Assembly (NCBI GenBank): GCA_027452165.1
Contig: DAIDGX010000023.1
Location: 62,001 to 126,000, forward strand
Direction: 5' to 3'
DNA: 64,000 bases
DNA from: Vulcanimicrobiota bacterium
GTDB taxonomy: Bacteria > Vulcanimicrobiota > Vulcanimicrobiia > Vulcanimicrobiales > Vulcanimicrobiaceae
Part shown: piece by piece, positions 52,794 to 61,591 of the stretch
Layout: each line of letters starts with the position of its first letter
Position numbering within the stretch: the stretch's first letter is position 1
Notes under the pieces: model-generated
The model's input: the letters and a program-made list of their open reading frames with translations, nothing else
Told to the model about the DNA's origin: nothing
The model's database searches: none
Program-made: the position numbers and the translations under genes

Positions 52794-53663
52794 GCGAACG
52801 TGTGCGGCATGGACGATTGGCCGCGAATTCCGCTCGAGGATACGTTCGGCGACGTGCTGCGCAAAGCCATGCGTGGCGCCGGCCTCGATCAGCGTATGCT
52901 CGCCGCACGCAGCGGGATCGACGCGCAGTCGATCACGCGCTGGTTGAAGGACGACGGCACCGCAACCATACCCCAAGCGCGCGCCCTTGCAACCGCGCTT
53001 GGGCTTAGCCCCGAACGGCTCGCCGAGCGTGCGCTCGGAATCTGGTATCCGCAGATCCCGCGGGTTGATGATGTGCGCCATCACCCACAAGACCCGCATC
53101 CAAGTAACGGGTACGTCGTCTTCCTCGACGGCGGCAAGCGAGCGGCGCTGGTCGATCCGGCAGGCGTGCCCGAACGCCTCGTGCGCATGCTGCGTGATGG
53201 CGCGTACGGCCTCGAGTACATCCTGATTACGCACAAGCACGCTGACCACTGCGACGCGACGCATGAGGTCGCGACGGCGTTTCCCGATGCCAAGATCGTG
53301 ATGCACGAACTGGACGTACATGCCATCGGCACGCTCGCGCGCTCAGCTCTGCGGGTGCGCGACGGCGAGGAACTACCCTTCGGCGACGGCGCGCGCATTC
53401 GCATGTTGCACACCCCTGGACATACCGATGGCTCGTCGTCCTATCTCGTACGCTCGACCCTCTTTACCGGCGACACGCTCTTTGCCGGAAGCGTCGGCGG
53501 CGCGTATGGCAACGCCAGCACCTACGATGACATCCTCAACGGCATCCGCTCAAAAATCTTCACCCTTCCCGACGATACGGTGCTGATGCCCGGGCATGGC
53601 CCGCCCTCGACCATCGGTCAAGAGCGCGCGCATAACCCATTTTTTCATGATCATGACGGGTGA
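52791..53663 (+). CDS. XRE helix-turn-helix fused to an MBL-fold hydrolase
   Basis: About 290 residues. The N-terminus (FGDVLRKAMRGAGLDQRMLA, SGIDAQSITRWLKD) is a lambda-repressor-like HTH covering about 65 residues. It is followed by a full metallo-beta-lactamase domain: THKHADHCD, HTPGHTDGSSSYLV, FTGDTLFAGSVGG and PGHGPPST supply the zinc ligands, as in glyoxalase-II/PksB-like hydrolases. This suggests a DNA-binding protein that senses or hydrolyses a thioester or related small molecule. The start is uncertain: ATGs at 52755 and 52791 lie within the hairpin arms, while ATG 52809 lies just after it and also leaves the HTH intact. Confidence 0.8.
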   Translation: MANVCGMDDWPRIPLEDTFGDVLRKAMRGAGLDQRMLAARSGIDAQSITRWLKDDGTATIPQARALATALGLSPERLAERALGIWYPQIPRVDDVRHHPQDPHPSNGYVVFLDGGKRAALVDPAGVPERLVRMLRDGAYGLEYILITHKHADHCDATHEVATAFPDAKIVMHELDVHAIGTLARSALRVRDGEELPFGDGARIRMLHTPGHTDGSSSYLVRSTLFTGDTLFAGSVGGAYGNASTYDDILNGIRSKIFTLPDDTVLMPGHGPPSTIGQERAHNPFFHDHDG

Positions 53664-54360
53664 TCGTTCACCCTGGTGGTACCGGCAACGCGGGCTGATC
53701 TTTCTCGCGTTCTACGTCCTTGGGTTCACCGCCGGCGCATGGCTCTGCACAAGCACGGACGACAACACGACCTTCGCGTGGCTTGGCCTGCACACGGGAA
53801 TCGACGATCGCGTGTGGCTCGCCATCGCCGTGGCTGCGAGCCTGGGCGGCTGGGCTCTGCGACTCGTGGGAGCCGCCTATCTACGCGATCGCGTCGTACA
53901 GCATCGCGATGCACAGGCCGAAACGCTCTGCGTTAGCGGACCATTTCGCTTCGTCCGCAATCCGCTCTATCTCGGCAACATCATCCTCGCACTCGGCATC
54001 GGCGCCTTCGCGCCGGTCTGCGGGCTGGGATTGCTGCTCCTCGGCACCACGGGATTTGCGTGGATTCTCGCCACGTACGAAACGCACGTCATGCGCGCCC
54101 GATTCGGCGAGGCCTATTGCTCCTACGAACGCAGCGTCCCCGCGCTCGTTCCGCGCATCACGGCGGTCGCCGCGCTCGGTCCGGAGACGACGCCGTCGTT
54201 TCGTTCGGGCATGCGTTCGGAATTGCTCACCGCTGCACTCGCCGCCGCAACCATCATCGCGTGCTTTGCGCCCGAGCGCGCGCCCCTTATCTTTGCCGTC
54301 GGCTGGTTAGCCGGCGTTGCGACGCGGATCGGCGTTAGCGGGTCGCGTTCGGCACCCTGA
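53647..54360 (+). CDS. Isoprenylcysteine carboxyl methyltransferase (ICMT/PEMT)-like membrane protein
   Basis: 237 residues from ATG at 53647 (ATG 53653 also possible), overlapping the previous gene's end. Transmembrane segments include LIFLAFYVLGFTAGAWL, LAIAVAASLGGWALRLVGA, IILALGIGAFAPVCGLGLLL and a C-terminal pair. VSGPFRFVRNPLYLGNI followed by YETHVMRARFGEAYCSYERS is the SAM-binding ICMT/PEMT signature. It probably methylates a lipid or membrane-associated group. The 3' end overlaps the convergent small gene by 26 nt. Confidence 0.85.
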   Translation: MIMTGDRSPWWYRQRGLIFLAFYVLGFTAGAWLCTSTDDNTTFAWLGLHTGIDDRVWLAIAVAASLGGWALRLVGAAYLRDRVVQHRDAQAETLCVSGPFRFVRNPLYLGNIILALGIGAFAPVCGLGLLLLGTTGFAWILATYETHVMRARFGEAYCSYERSVPALVPRITAVAALGPETTPSFRSGMRSELLTAALAAATIIACFAPERAPLIFAVGWLAGVATRIGVSGSRSAP

Positions 54361-54679
54361 CGGTGCGTCCATCGCTGGTGCGAATCACCGCGCCGCTTGC
54401 GTGCGGAGCGTTGTCGGTTTCGCGAATCAGCTCGAACTGCAGCACCACCGTGCCCGAGGCTGGAATCTTTTCCGAGACCTGCATCGGCGAACACACGTGT
54501 TCGTTACAGAACGCGGCGATCCAGCCGTCGGCGATCCCGGAGGCCGTCACGCGCACCGTACTCCCGGGCTTCCCGGCGATCGAGAGGCGGTACTTTGCCG
54601 CCGCTTGCGTTGCGGTCGGGAGATTTTTTCCGTTCCAGGGCGAGATGGCGAGCGAGACGAGCGCGAGGGTAGGCAGCAC
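54335..54679 (-). CDS. Small exported protein, unknown
   Basis: 114 residues from GTG at 54679, with AAGGAGG 6 nt upstream. Short hydrophobic N-terminus (LPTLALVSLAISPW), then a beta-rich part (KYRLSIAGKPGSTVRVTASG, TVVLQFELIRETD) with two Cys in FCNEHVCSP. No family recognised. It follows the ABC permease gene by 11 bp on the same strand, so it may belong to the exporter operon. Confidence 0.6.
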   Translation of the reverse strand: MLPTLALVSLAISPWNGKNLPTATQAAAKYRLSIAGKPGSTVRVTASGIADGWIAAFCNEHVCSPMQVSEKIPASGTVVLQFELIRETDNAPHASGAVIRTSDGRTVRVPNATR

Positions 54680-54690
54680 GTAGGTCCTCC

Positions 54691-55467
54691 TTAGGTACGC
54701 AGTTTGTGTCCGATCGCCATCATGCGTAGCGCCACGAGAAAGGCACCCATGGCAAGCACGGCGATCATCGAAACGGAAAAGCCCAGCGAGAGATAACTCA
54801 CGCCCGTAAAGCTGTAACGAAACGCGTCGATCGTGTAGAAGATCGGATTGAAGAGTTCCAGGTTACGTAGCGCTGGAGGCAGCATCTGCGCCGAGGTGAA
54901 TACGCCGCCGACGAAGGTGAGCGGCGTGATCACGAAGGTGGTGAGCGCGGCCAAGTGATCGAACTTCTCGGCAAGCAATCCGAAGATCAAGCCAAGCGAC
55001 GAAAACAGAATCGAAACCAGGCACAGCACCGACGCATAAAGCAGCCAGTGTACGGGCCACGTGTGAACCAGCACAGCGCCCATGAGCGTGATGAGCGCCG
55101 CGATCAGCAACGCGCGCACGAGACTGCCGAGTACGTATCCGCTTGCCATCTCGAATGCCGACATCGGCGCGATCAGCATCTCCTGAATCGAGTTCATGAA
55201 GCGCCCCTGAAAGATCGAACTCGAGCACTCCCCGTACGACGAGTCGATCACCTGTAGCATGATGAGACCCGGAATCAAAAACTGCGCGTAACTTACCCCT
55301 TGCACGCTCGAAATCCGATTTCCGAGCGCGAGGCCAAATACGAAGACGTAGAGCAGCGTCGAAATGATCGGCGGCCAGATGACCTGATTGATCACTTTCA
55401 TCGTACGAATCAGTTCGCGACGCACGAGCGTCATGAGCCCGATACGATTGAATCCGTCGGTGGCCAT
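54691..55467 (-). CDS. ABC-2 type exporter permease
   Basis: 258 residues from ATG at 55467, sharing one base with the ATPase stop codon. Six hydrophobic segments, for example PIISTLLYVFVFGLALG, LIPGLIMLQVIDSSYGECSS, LLIAALITLMGAVLV, LLYASVLCLVSILFSSLGLI and FVITPLTFVGGVFTSAQMLP, match the ABC-2 family (NodJ/DrrB-like). Exports a drug-like, lipid or polysaccharide substrate together with the following ATPase. Confidence 0.92.
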   Translation of the reverse strand: MATDGFNRIGLMTLVRRELIRTMKVINQVIWPPIISTLLYVFVFGLALGNRISSVQGVSYAQFLIPGLIMLQVIDSSYGECSSSIFQGRFMNSIQEMLIAPMSAFEMASGYVLGSLVRALLIAALITLMGAVLVHTWPVHWLLYASVLCLVSILFSSLGLIFGLLAEKFDHLAALTTFVITPLTFVGGVFTSAQMLPPALRNLELFNPIFYTIDAFRYSFTGVSYLSLGFSVSMIAVLAMGAFLVALRMMAIGHKLRT

Positions 55468-56186
55468 CACGAGCGGGTCAACTCCAAAAAGACGTCCTGA
55501 AGGCTTGACCCCTGCGCGATCAAGTCGCGGGTGGATTGCTGCGTCACGATCCGCCCCTCGCGTATGATCGCGATCGTCTTGCAGAGCGTCTCCGCCTCTT
55601 CCAGATAGTGGGTGGTAAGAAAGATGGTCAGCCCGTCCCGGTTGAGCTCGCGCAGTAGATCCCACAACTCCAATCGCAATTCCACGTCGACGCCCGCGGT
55701 CGGTTCGTCGAGAATGATGAGTTTGGGCTCGTGAATCAGCGCTCGGGCCAGCGTCAATCGGCGCTTCATGCCACCGGAAAGACGCGTGAACTCTTGTTTT
55801 GCCTTCGAGGCGAGCCCGAAACGCTCGAGCAACATATCCGCACGCGCGCGCACCGACGGGCCGCGCAAACCGAAGTAACCGGCTTGAAAAATCAGGACGT
55901 CGCGGATCGAGAGGTAGCGGTCGAAGTTATACTCTTGCGGTGCAAGACCAATCAGACGGCGCGCCTCCCGCCACGCTTCGTGCGCGTCGTACCCGAAGAC
56001 GCGTATGCGTCCGCTCTCCGGGCGCGCGAGCCCCACGATCGCGTTGATCGTCGTCGTCTTGCCCGCGCCGTTCGGGCCGAGGAACCCAAAAAACTCACCG
56101 GCATCGACGCGCAGAGACACGTCGTTGACGGCGGTGAACTTGTCATAGCGTTTGACCAGATTGTCGATCTCGATCGCGGGGCTCAC
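55467..56186 (-). CDS. ABC-2 exporter ATPase (CcmA/NodI type)
   Basis: 239 residues from GTG at 56186. Walker A GFLGPNGAGKTTTINAI, signature RLSGGMKRRLTLARALIH, Walker B LIILDEPTAGVDVELR and H-loop FLTTHYLEEAE. The open frame extends upstream but lies in the phosphoesterase gene. It starts 5 bp after that gene's stop codon, so the exporter is co-transcribed with it. Confidence 0.93.
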   Translation of the reverse strand: MSPAIEIDNLVKRYDKFTAVNDVSLRVDAGEFFGFLGPNGAGKTTTINAIVGLARPESGRIRVFGYDAHEAWREARRLIGLAPQEYNFDRYLSIRDVLIFQAGYFGLRGPSVRARADMLLERFGLASKAKQEFTRLSGGMKRRLTLARALIHEPKLIILDEPTAGVDVELRLELWDLLRELNRDGLTIFLTTHYLEEAETLCKTIAIIREGRIVTQQSTRDLIAQGSSLQDVFLELTRS

Positions 56187-56191
56187 GATGG

Positions 56192-56920
56192 TTACGGCAC
56201 GAATCCTTTGAGGCGCTTGTAGCGGTGGCGCCGCAGGGTGGCAACCAACTCGTCGCTCCCAGGAATCCCACAATCGGTCAATTGGGTTGCAACGCGCTTC
56301 ACATCGAACTCGACGCGGCGGTGCTTGACCTCCCAGCCTCCGGGCCGCTGGGTGAAAATCGCATATCCGGCACGCGCATCGCCGTCCTTCGGCAGGCCGG
56401 CTGATGCGACGTTGACGAGCAGCTTCCCACGCCACACCCGGACGTAGGGCAGGTGCAGATGTCCAAACGCGATCGTCAGAGCCGGTTCATCACCGACCAG
56501 ACGTTCGAGCACCGCATCGCCGGCATCGGGCCACAGGTGCTCGATATCGTTCTTGGGATTCGCGTGAACGACGAGCAGTTGTTCGGAACCTTCGCCGATC
56601 CTAAGCGCGAAGGGAAGTTCACGCATCCACGCTAGCCACTTCTCGCCGATCTCTTGGCGCGTCCACGCCAACTGCGCCGACTCGATGGCGTCGAAGGATT
56701 CGCCCTCCGGATCGCTCAGATAGCGCTCGGTGTTTCCACGCACCACGGTCGCACCGACCTCTTCGAGCCGCTGCAGCACCTTCTTCGGCTTGGGCCCATC
56801 GACGCACAAATCGCCCGCCGCCACGATCGCATCGGCGCCGCCCTGCGCGTGCAAATCTGTCAGGCACGCATCGAGCCCGGCAAGGTTTCCGTGAACGTCT
56901 GAGAGGACGGCGACGCGCAC
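56192..56920 (-). CDS. Calcineurin-like metallophosphoesterase (YfcE/MJ0936 group)
   Basis: 242 residues, GTG start right after the preceding stop codon (TAAGTG). VAVLSDVHGNLAGLDACL (metal ligands D, H), VAAGDLCVDGPKPKKVLQ (D), VVRGNTERYLSD (GNxE-type), LLVVHANPKND (H) and IAFGHLHLPYVR (GHxH) are complete, so it should be an active two-metal phosphodiesterase or phosphatase. Substrate unknown. Confidence 0.9.
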   Translation of the reverse strand: MRVAVLSDVHGNLAGLDACLTDLHAQGGADAIVAAGDLCVDGPKPKKVLQRLEEVGATVVRGNTERYLSDPEGESFDAIESAQLAWTRQEIGEKWLAWMRELPFALRIGEGSEQLLVVHANPKNDIEHLWPDAGDAVLERLVGDEPALTIAFGHLHLPYVRVWRGKLLVNVASAGLPKDGDARAGYAIFTQRPGGWEVKHRRVEFDVKRVATQLTDCGIPGSDELVATLRRHRYKRLKGFVP

Positions 56921-57757
56921 TTAGTCGCGTTTGAGCGCGAGCGCGAGCATCGACGGCGTAAGCCCGATCTTCTCGAAGTCGTAGAGATCGATGCCTTCCA
57001 CCACGATGCCTGCTTTGCGCATGACCGCAAGCGACGTACGGTAGCGCACATCGGCGATTACGTGACGCTCCCCAAGGCACAGCACGCCCGCGGCCATGTC
57101 CTCACCGCGTTCTAGTGCGATCGTCTTGAAGCCGTCGAATGCCGCCGCATCCACTTTATCGGACGACACGACGAGCGTATCTTTTGCAACCGCGCTTGCG
57201 ACCGCGCGCAGCGACGGCGCATCGGCTGCAAGCGTCACCTCGACGACGCGGTAGCCGTGCGCTCGTGCAACCGCAGCGAAACCAGCGCGTCCGATCGTGT
57301 TGTTGCGGGCGCTGACACCGACGAAGGCCGTGCCACCAATCAGCAACACGTCGCCGCCATTGAGCAAACCCGGCGCCGCGATGTGTCCTGCGAGCGGAAC
57401 GTCGTGCTGTGCAAACGCACTCTGCATGCGATCCGCCTCGGCCCGGCGCGACATCGCGCTCGGCCGCATGATCATCGCACCGTCTTCGAACGCTACGGCC
57501 GCATCGGCGACCGCGGCATCGTACGGATCGTCGCCGAGCGACTCGAGCACGATCGTCTCCACGCCGAAATACGCGAGCGTCTTACGCAAGATCTCGTGCT
57601 GCTCGAGCGTGCGCGCGTACACCGCGCCGGGCTCGCCCGGAAGGGGGGTGCCTTGCTCGATACCGGCTGCGGGCTTCACCAGCACGGCGGCCCGCAGCTT
57701 ACCCGTGGGTGTCCCCACGAGGCGCGGACCGAAGTGGATCGCGTCCTTGGTCGTCAT
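56921..57757 (-). CDS. DDAH/arginine-deiminase-like protein lacking catalytic His and Cys
   Basis: 278 residues of the guanidine-modifying fold. Aligned by memory with Pseudomonas aeruginosa dimethylarginine dimethylaminohydrolase, VAFEDGAMIMRPSAMSRRAE, APGLLNGGDVLLIGGTAFVG and VSARNNTIG correspond well. However, LHLKTGL (catalytic His162) matches PSLRAVA here, and GGVSCMSL (catalytic Cys249) matches IGLTPSML, so both the His and the nucleophile Cys appear lost. There is no in-frame TGA to explain the Cys. It is probably a pseudoenzyme or binds ligand without hydrolysis. In line with the phosphoesterase downstream. Confidence 0.72.
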   Translation of the reverse strand: MTTKDAIHFGPRLVGTPTGKLRAAVLVKPAAGIEQGTPLPGEPGAVYARTLEQHEILRKTLAYFGVETIVLESLGDDPYDAAVADAAVAFEDGAMIMRPSAMSRRAEADRMQSAFAQHDVPLAGHIAAPGLLNGGDVLLIGGTAFVGVSARNNTIGRAGFAAVARAHGYRVVEVTLAADAPSLRAVASAVAKDTLVVSSDKVDAAAFDGFKTIALERGEDMAAGVLCLGERHVIADVRYRTSLAVMRKAGIVVEGIDLYDFEKIGLTPSMLALALKRD

Positions 57758-57766
57758 GATTCCTAG

Positions 57767-60085
57767 CTATGGCAGTGGTTGGTATGGTGTCGGATACGGG
57801 ACCGCACCGAAAAAATCCGCCATGTCGGTGGCCAAGAGATCTTGGAGCGAGAGCGCATCGAGTCCCAGAATCTCCTCTTCGGTCTTGACGACGCTTGCGA
57901 CCGAGAGGTGGTTCCGGCCCCGGTAGCCGGGCTTCGCGAGCGGTGAGACCACGAGCGCAAAGCTCCGCGCCATGTTGACGCGGTCCACGGTGGCTCCCGT
58001 CACCCCATCGCCCACCACGAAGATGGCCGTGGACGACCAGTGCGGGGTGTTGGAAAGGTAGCCCACGATCTGTCCAAGGGCCCGGTCGGCATCGGTTTCG
58101 CTTGCGGGCGTGCCGGTCGTGGGTAGCCAGATGTAGGTGAAGGCCGGCTCCGCGTCATCGGCAACCAGGCGACTCATATCGGTTACAAACTCATGTGCGC
58201 GGGTGGTGTCGGCGATCTGCGGGTTCCAGCCCGCATAGTGCAGATCGACATGGCCATCCAGTGCGGCAAGGGCAGGCACGTTGCGCGCATAGAGGCCACC
58301 GAGCGGCGCCTTCGCGTCGGGCTCGTAGCCCGAGAGGTTCAACATCGCGCCATAATCGCGATACGTCAGGTTCGCACGTGCGAGCGCGTTGAAGAGATAG
58401 CCGTTACGCGGATACTCCTCCGGATCTTGCGCGTGCGCGTCGAACCCGCCGCGCCCACCCGCAACGTGGAGCGTCTGGTTCGCATAGAGCGTCGCGGCGC
58501 CGCCGAACCCTACCTGTGCGTTTGCGTCGAGATTCAAATCGTCGGCGTAAAAGTTCTCGGCCAACCCGTATTGGTCAGCGAGCGCTTGCAGGTTCGGCAT
58601 CGTGTACACCGGCGCGGCCCCGAAGAACGCATCGTAGGTTCCGATCCCCATCGAGATGTACACGACGTGATCGATCACGTTACTACGCTCGTGCGAACGC
58701 AACGGCGGCACGACCGGATTCGGGCGCGCCACCGCAACCTTGCGCGTGTACCGCAACGCCGAGAGCGTCGCTTTCATCAGCGGCAATTTTTTTGTGTCGA
58801 TGCGTTGCAGCATGCCCCAACCGTCAACCCCATGGGCGCTTGCAACGTAGAGATAGCGACCATGCGGCGAGAGCGCGAGCGCGGTGGGATAGGAGCCGGT
58901 CGGAATCAGGCCCAGGCGATGCAACTGTGCCGGCGTGCGCGCGTCGAGCACCGCCACCGCGTTGAGTCCCGCGAGCGCGACGTAGAGACGCTTTCCATCG
59001 GCTGAGAGCGCTTCGGCACTCGGCTGCGTACCGTACGGTGCATCGACGAATAGGCGCAGATCGAGCCCGCCGATCACATGCGGTGTCGGATGCAGCTTCA
59101 CGGTCGCAACGCGATCCACGTTGGAAAGCGCGACGTATGCGTACTCCCCGTCGCGGCGCACCACGATCGCCCCGGGACGGGCACCGCCGATGATCGTGGT
59201 ACCGTCGGGTATCGGGTCCATGCGAACGATGCTCGCGTCGGGAGAATCCGGTATGAGGTCGCCAACTGCGTCGAGTGGCTCGACCGAGAGCGACGACGAT
59301 CTCTCGGGATCGGCTTTCGCGTTGACGAACCTCGGCGCCGTGCGCGCATGCGCGAGCGTGCGATAATGGCTGAGGCCGCCGTTGGTAACATAGGCGCGGT
59401 CCGCGCTCACGGCAACGCCGTACGGCGCATACCCGGTGGGCACACGGTGCAGCACGCGGCGCTGCGCGATGTCGATCGCGCTCACCGTATCGTCGAGGTT
59501 ACTCGCCACGTAGGCGATGCGCCCGTTCGGCGATATGTCGATGCTCGCTGGAAAGGCGCCGACGGGAATGACTACCGGTTCAGCGCTGAGCGTTCCGTCG
59601 GCGGAAAGATCGAAGACGCGGACGACGCCGGTCGGACCGTCCGACGCAAGCACGATCGTGCGTGATGGATCCTGCGGATCGCGCACGGCGGCGACGCCGA
59701 CAAAAAACGCATAGGTCGGAGCATGAAAGACGCTCGCGACGCGCATCGTATGCGTATCGACGACCGCTAGGCTGTAGCCGGGCACAAGGTTCGGCGAAGG
59801 GGGCGTGCTTGGAGCATTCGTGAGTTGCTCGTCGTTACTCACGATCGCGTAGCGTCCATCCGGCGTTATCGCAACGCCGAGCGGATTGGTTCCCACGAAG
59901 GTTGCAGCACCCAGGGGAGCAGCGATGCGCCCGTCGGGCAGCACCGCGTCAGTCCGATGCACGCGATTGCTCCCGGCCGGGCGTTTACCGGCCGGTGCGG
60001 AGTACGCGGTGAGTGGTGGGTGATGGGGCACGGCAGCCAGCAAAACGGCGGCCAAAGCCGCCGCGAGGGGTTCGCGAATCTTCAC
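57767..60085 (-). CDS. Exported YncE-like beta-propeller with degenerate phosphoesterase domain
   Basis: 772 residues from GTG at 60085. Signal peptide (PLAAALAAVLLAAVPHHPPL). Residues about 60-430 form YVTN/YncE blades (NPLGVAITPDGRYAIVSNDE, FPASIDISPNGRIAYVASNL, YPTALALSPHGRYLYVASAH). The C-terminal half resembles the phosphoesterase that usually follows such propellers, but its metal sites look lost: the usual ENRTYD reads GIGTYD and the usual DDAQNGPDHVDAHR reads GDGVTGATVDRVNMAR. It is therefore likely a periplasmic binding or structural protein rather than a phosphatase. Confidence 0.78.
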   Translation of the reverse strand: MKIREPLAAALAAVLLAAVPHHPPLTAYSAPAGKRPAGSNRVHRTDAVLPDGRIAAPLGAATFVGTNPLGVAITPDGRYAIVSNDEQLTNAPSTPPSPNLVPGYSLAVVDTHTMRVASVFHAPTYAFFVGVAAVRDPQDPSRTIVLASDGPTGVVRVFDLSADGTLSAEPVVIPVGAFPASIDISPNGRIAYVASNLDDTVSAIDIAQRRVLHRVPTGYAPYGVAVSADRAYVTNGGLSHYRTLAHARTAPRFVNAKADPERSSSLSVEPLDAVGDLIPDSPDASIVRMDPIPDGTTIIGGARPGAIVVRRDGEYAYVALSNVDRVATVKLHPTPHVIGGLDLRLFVDAPYGTQPSAEALSADGKRLYVALAGLNAVAVLDARTPAQLHRLGLIPTGSYPTALALSPHGRYLYVASAHGVDGWGMLQRIDTKKLPLMKATLSALRYTRKVAVARPNPVVPPLRSHERSNVIDHVVYISMGIGTYDAFFGAAPVYTMPNLQALADQYGLAENFYADDLNLDANAQVGFGGAATLYANQTLHVAGGRGGFDAHAQDPEEYPRNGYLFNALARANLTYRDYGAMLNLSGYEPDAKAPLGGLYARNVPALAALDGHVDLHYAGWNPQIADTTRAHEFVTDMSRLVADDAEPAFTYIWLPTTGTPASETDADRALGQIVGYLSNTPHWSSTAIFVVGDGVTGATVDRVNMARSFALVVSPLAKPGYRGRNHLSVASVVKTEEEILGLDALSLQDLLATDMADFFGAVPYPTPYQPLP

Positions 60086-60142
60086 GTCGCCTAGGCTACG
60101 GACGCGGCTCCCGAGGGACCTGCCCTCCGCGCGCCCGCTCGG

Positions 60143-61591
60143 CTACCCTGCGTATGGGCGAAGGGCAATCCCGACCCGGCGAACGCCTTCGCGCGCCACC
60201 GCCTCGTCGAGGTGGCCGAACGAGAGCCGGATCGCTGGCGGGCCCGAACGCGTGGGGTAGAACGGATCGGCCGGCATCACGAGCACCCCCTCGCGGGCGC
60301 AGGCATCGAAGGCGGCCTGGGTGGAGAGGCGCGGGGGCAGCGCGAGCCACACGTTCACACCGGCTGCCGGCGGCCGGACGTTGGCCCAGGGCACGTGCTC
60401 GGCCAACGCTTCCAGGAAGGCGTCGCGGCGGGCGCGGTAGAGTGCCCGGGCGTTACGCCAATGGCGTGGGTAGGCCGGCGAGTTCATGAAGCGCCACAGC
60501 GCGCGCTGCGTCAACGTCGAGGTAAAGACGTCGGCGCGCACCTTTGCCACCTCCAGCGCCTCGGCGATCGCGCCCTTGGCATGGAGATACCCGATGCGCA
60601 GGGCTGGGAAGATCGATTTCGACAAGCTCTCCATCACGATCACACGCCCGTCGGTATCGAAGGCGGCAAGCGGCGGTGGCGCGCTGGCGTCGTAGGTCAT
60701 CTGCCAGCCTGTCTGATCCTCGAGAATCACGACGTCGTACCGGCGCGCGAGCGCCACGAGTTGCTTGGCGCGGCGTTGCGGCAACACGACACCGGTTGGA
60801 TTCTGCGCGATCGGGTTGACGTAAAAAAGGCGCGGCCGATACTCGGCAAAGACACGTTCCACGTCGTCGGGGCGCACGCCGCCGGCATCACCACGCACTT
60901 CGACATAGGTGACATTGCGGGCGTCGAAGACCCCGAGCGTTCCCGTAAACGCTGGGCTCTCGCTTGCCACCACGTCGCCCTCGTTCAAGAGCAACTGCGC
61001 CACCAGATCGACCGCCTGCTGTGCGCCGCTGCACACGATCACGTCATTCGCCCGCGCGTTTGCGCAACCGCGCCCACGTAAAAATCCGGCGAGCGTCTGC
61101 GCGAGTTGGTCGTCACCCGTGGACGACCGGTACTGCATCGCTTCGGGCGGATCGTCGAGCAGCGTGCGATGGAGCGCGCGTCCGAAATCGTGCAGCGGGA
61201 ACGTCTCTGGCGCAGGATGCCCCGTGGCAAGCGAGATCGCGCCTGGTGCGGTTGCGCGCGTAAGTTGCTCCATCACGCCCTCGAGCCGCTGCGCACGCGC
61301 GAAACGCGCCACATCGGGCTCCCAGCGGCGCGCAAACGGCGTCGTCGTCTCAGGCGGCGGCGCGACGAACGTACCTTTGCCCACTCGCGAGATCACACGG
61401 CCGCGCGCTGCAAGCAACTCGTAGGCTTGCGAGACGGTCACGAGGGCACATCCCAAGTCGCGCGCGAGGTCGCGCATCGCCGGAAGCCGCTCGCCCGGCT
61501 TGAGCGCATTGGAACCGATCGCGTCGGCCAATTGGTCGGCGAGTTGCACGTAGAGCGGCCGTGCATCGGCCGGCTCGAGCCGGAGGTTCAC
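60143..61591 (-). CDS. MocR/PdxR-type regulator (GntR HTH plus aminotransferase domain)
   Basis: 482 residues; GTG at 61591 directly after the response-regulator stop codon. N-terminal GntR helix-turn-helix (LPAMRDLARDLGCALVTVSQ, YELLAARGRVISRVGKGTFV), then a fold-type I aminotransferase-like domain with VNPIAQNPTGVVLPQ, LEDQTGWQMTYDA and the PLP-lysine region VMESLSKSIFPALRIGYLHA. Regulators of this kind often control PLP, amino-acid or transport genes; no target is apparent. Confidence 0.92.
   Translation of the reverse strand: MNLRLEPADARPLYVQLADQLADAIGSNALKPGERLPAMRDLARDLGCALVTVSQAYELLAARGRVISRVGKGTFVAPPPETTTPFARRWEPDVARFARAQRLEGVMEQLTRATAPGAISLATGHPAPETFPLHDFGRALHRTLLDDPPEAMQYRSSTGDDQLAQTLAGFLRGRGCANARANDVIVCSGAQQAVDLVAQLLLNEGDVVASESPAFTGTLGVFDARNVTYVEVRGDAGGVRPDDVERVFAEYRPRLFYVNPIAQNPTGVVLPQRRAKQLVALARRYDVVILEDQTGWQMTYDASAPPPLAAFDTDGRVIVMESLSKSIFPALRIGYLHAKGAIAEALEVAKVRADVFTSTLTQRALWRFMNSPAYPRHWRNARALYRARRDAFLEALAEHVPWANVRPPAAGVNVWLALPPRLSTQAAFDACAREGVLVMPADPFYPTRSGPPAIRLSFGHLDEAVAREGVRRVGIALRPYAG

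Noticed and set aside
53948-54360. tRNA or other RNA gene near the hairpins of the right half
   Set aside because: No cloverleaf with a TTC-type T-arm or CCA end was found; the region is coding.
56921-57757. Selenocysteine in the DDAH-like protein to explain the missing Cys
   Set aside because: The codon at the expected Cys is CCG (Pro); there is no in-frame TGA.
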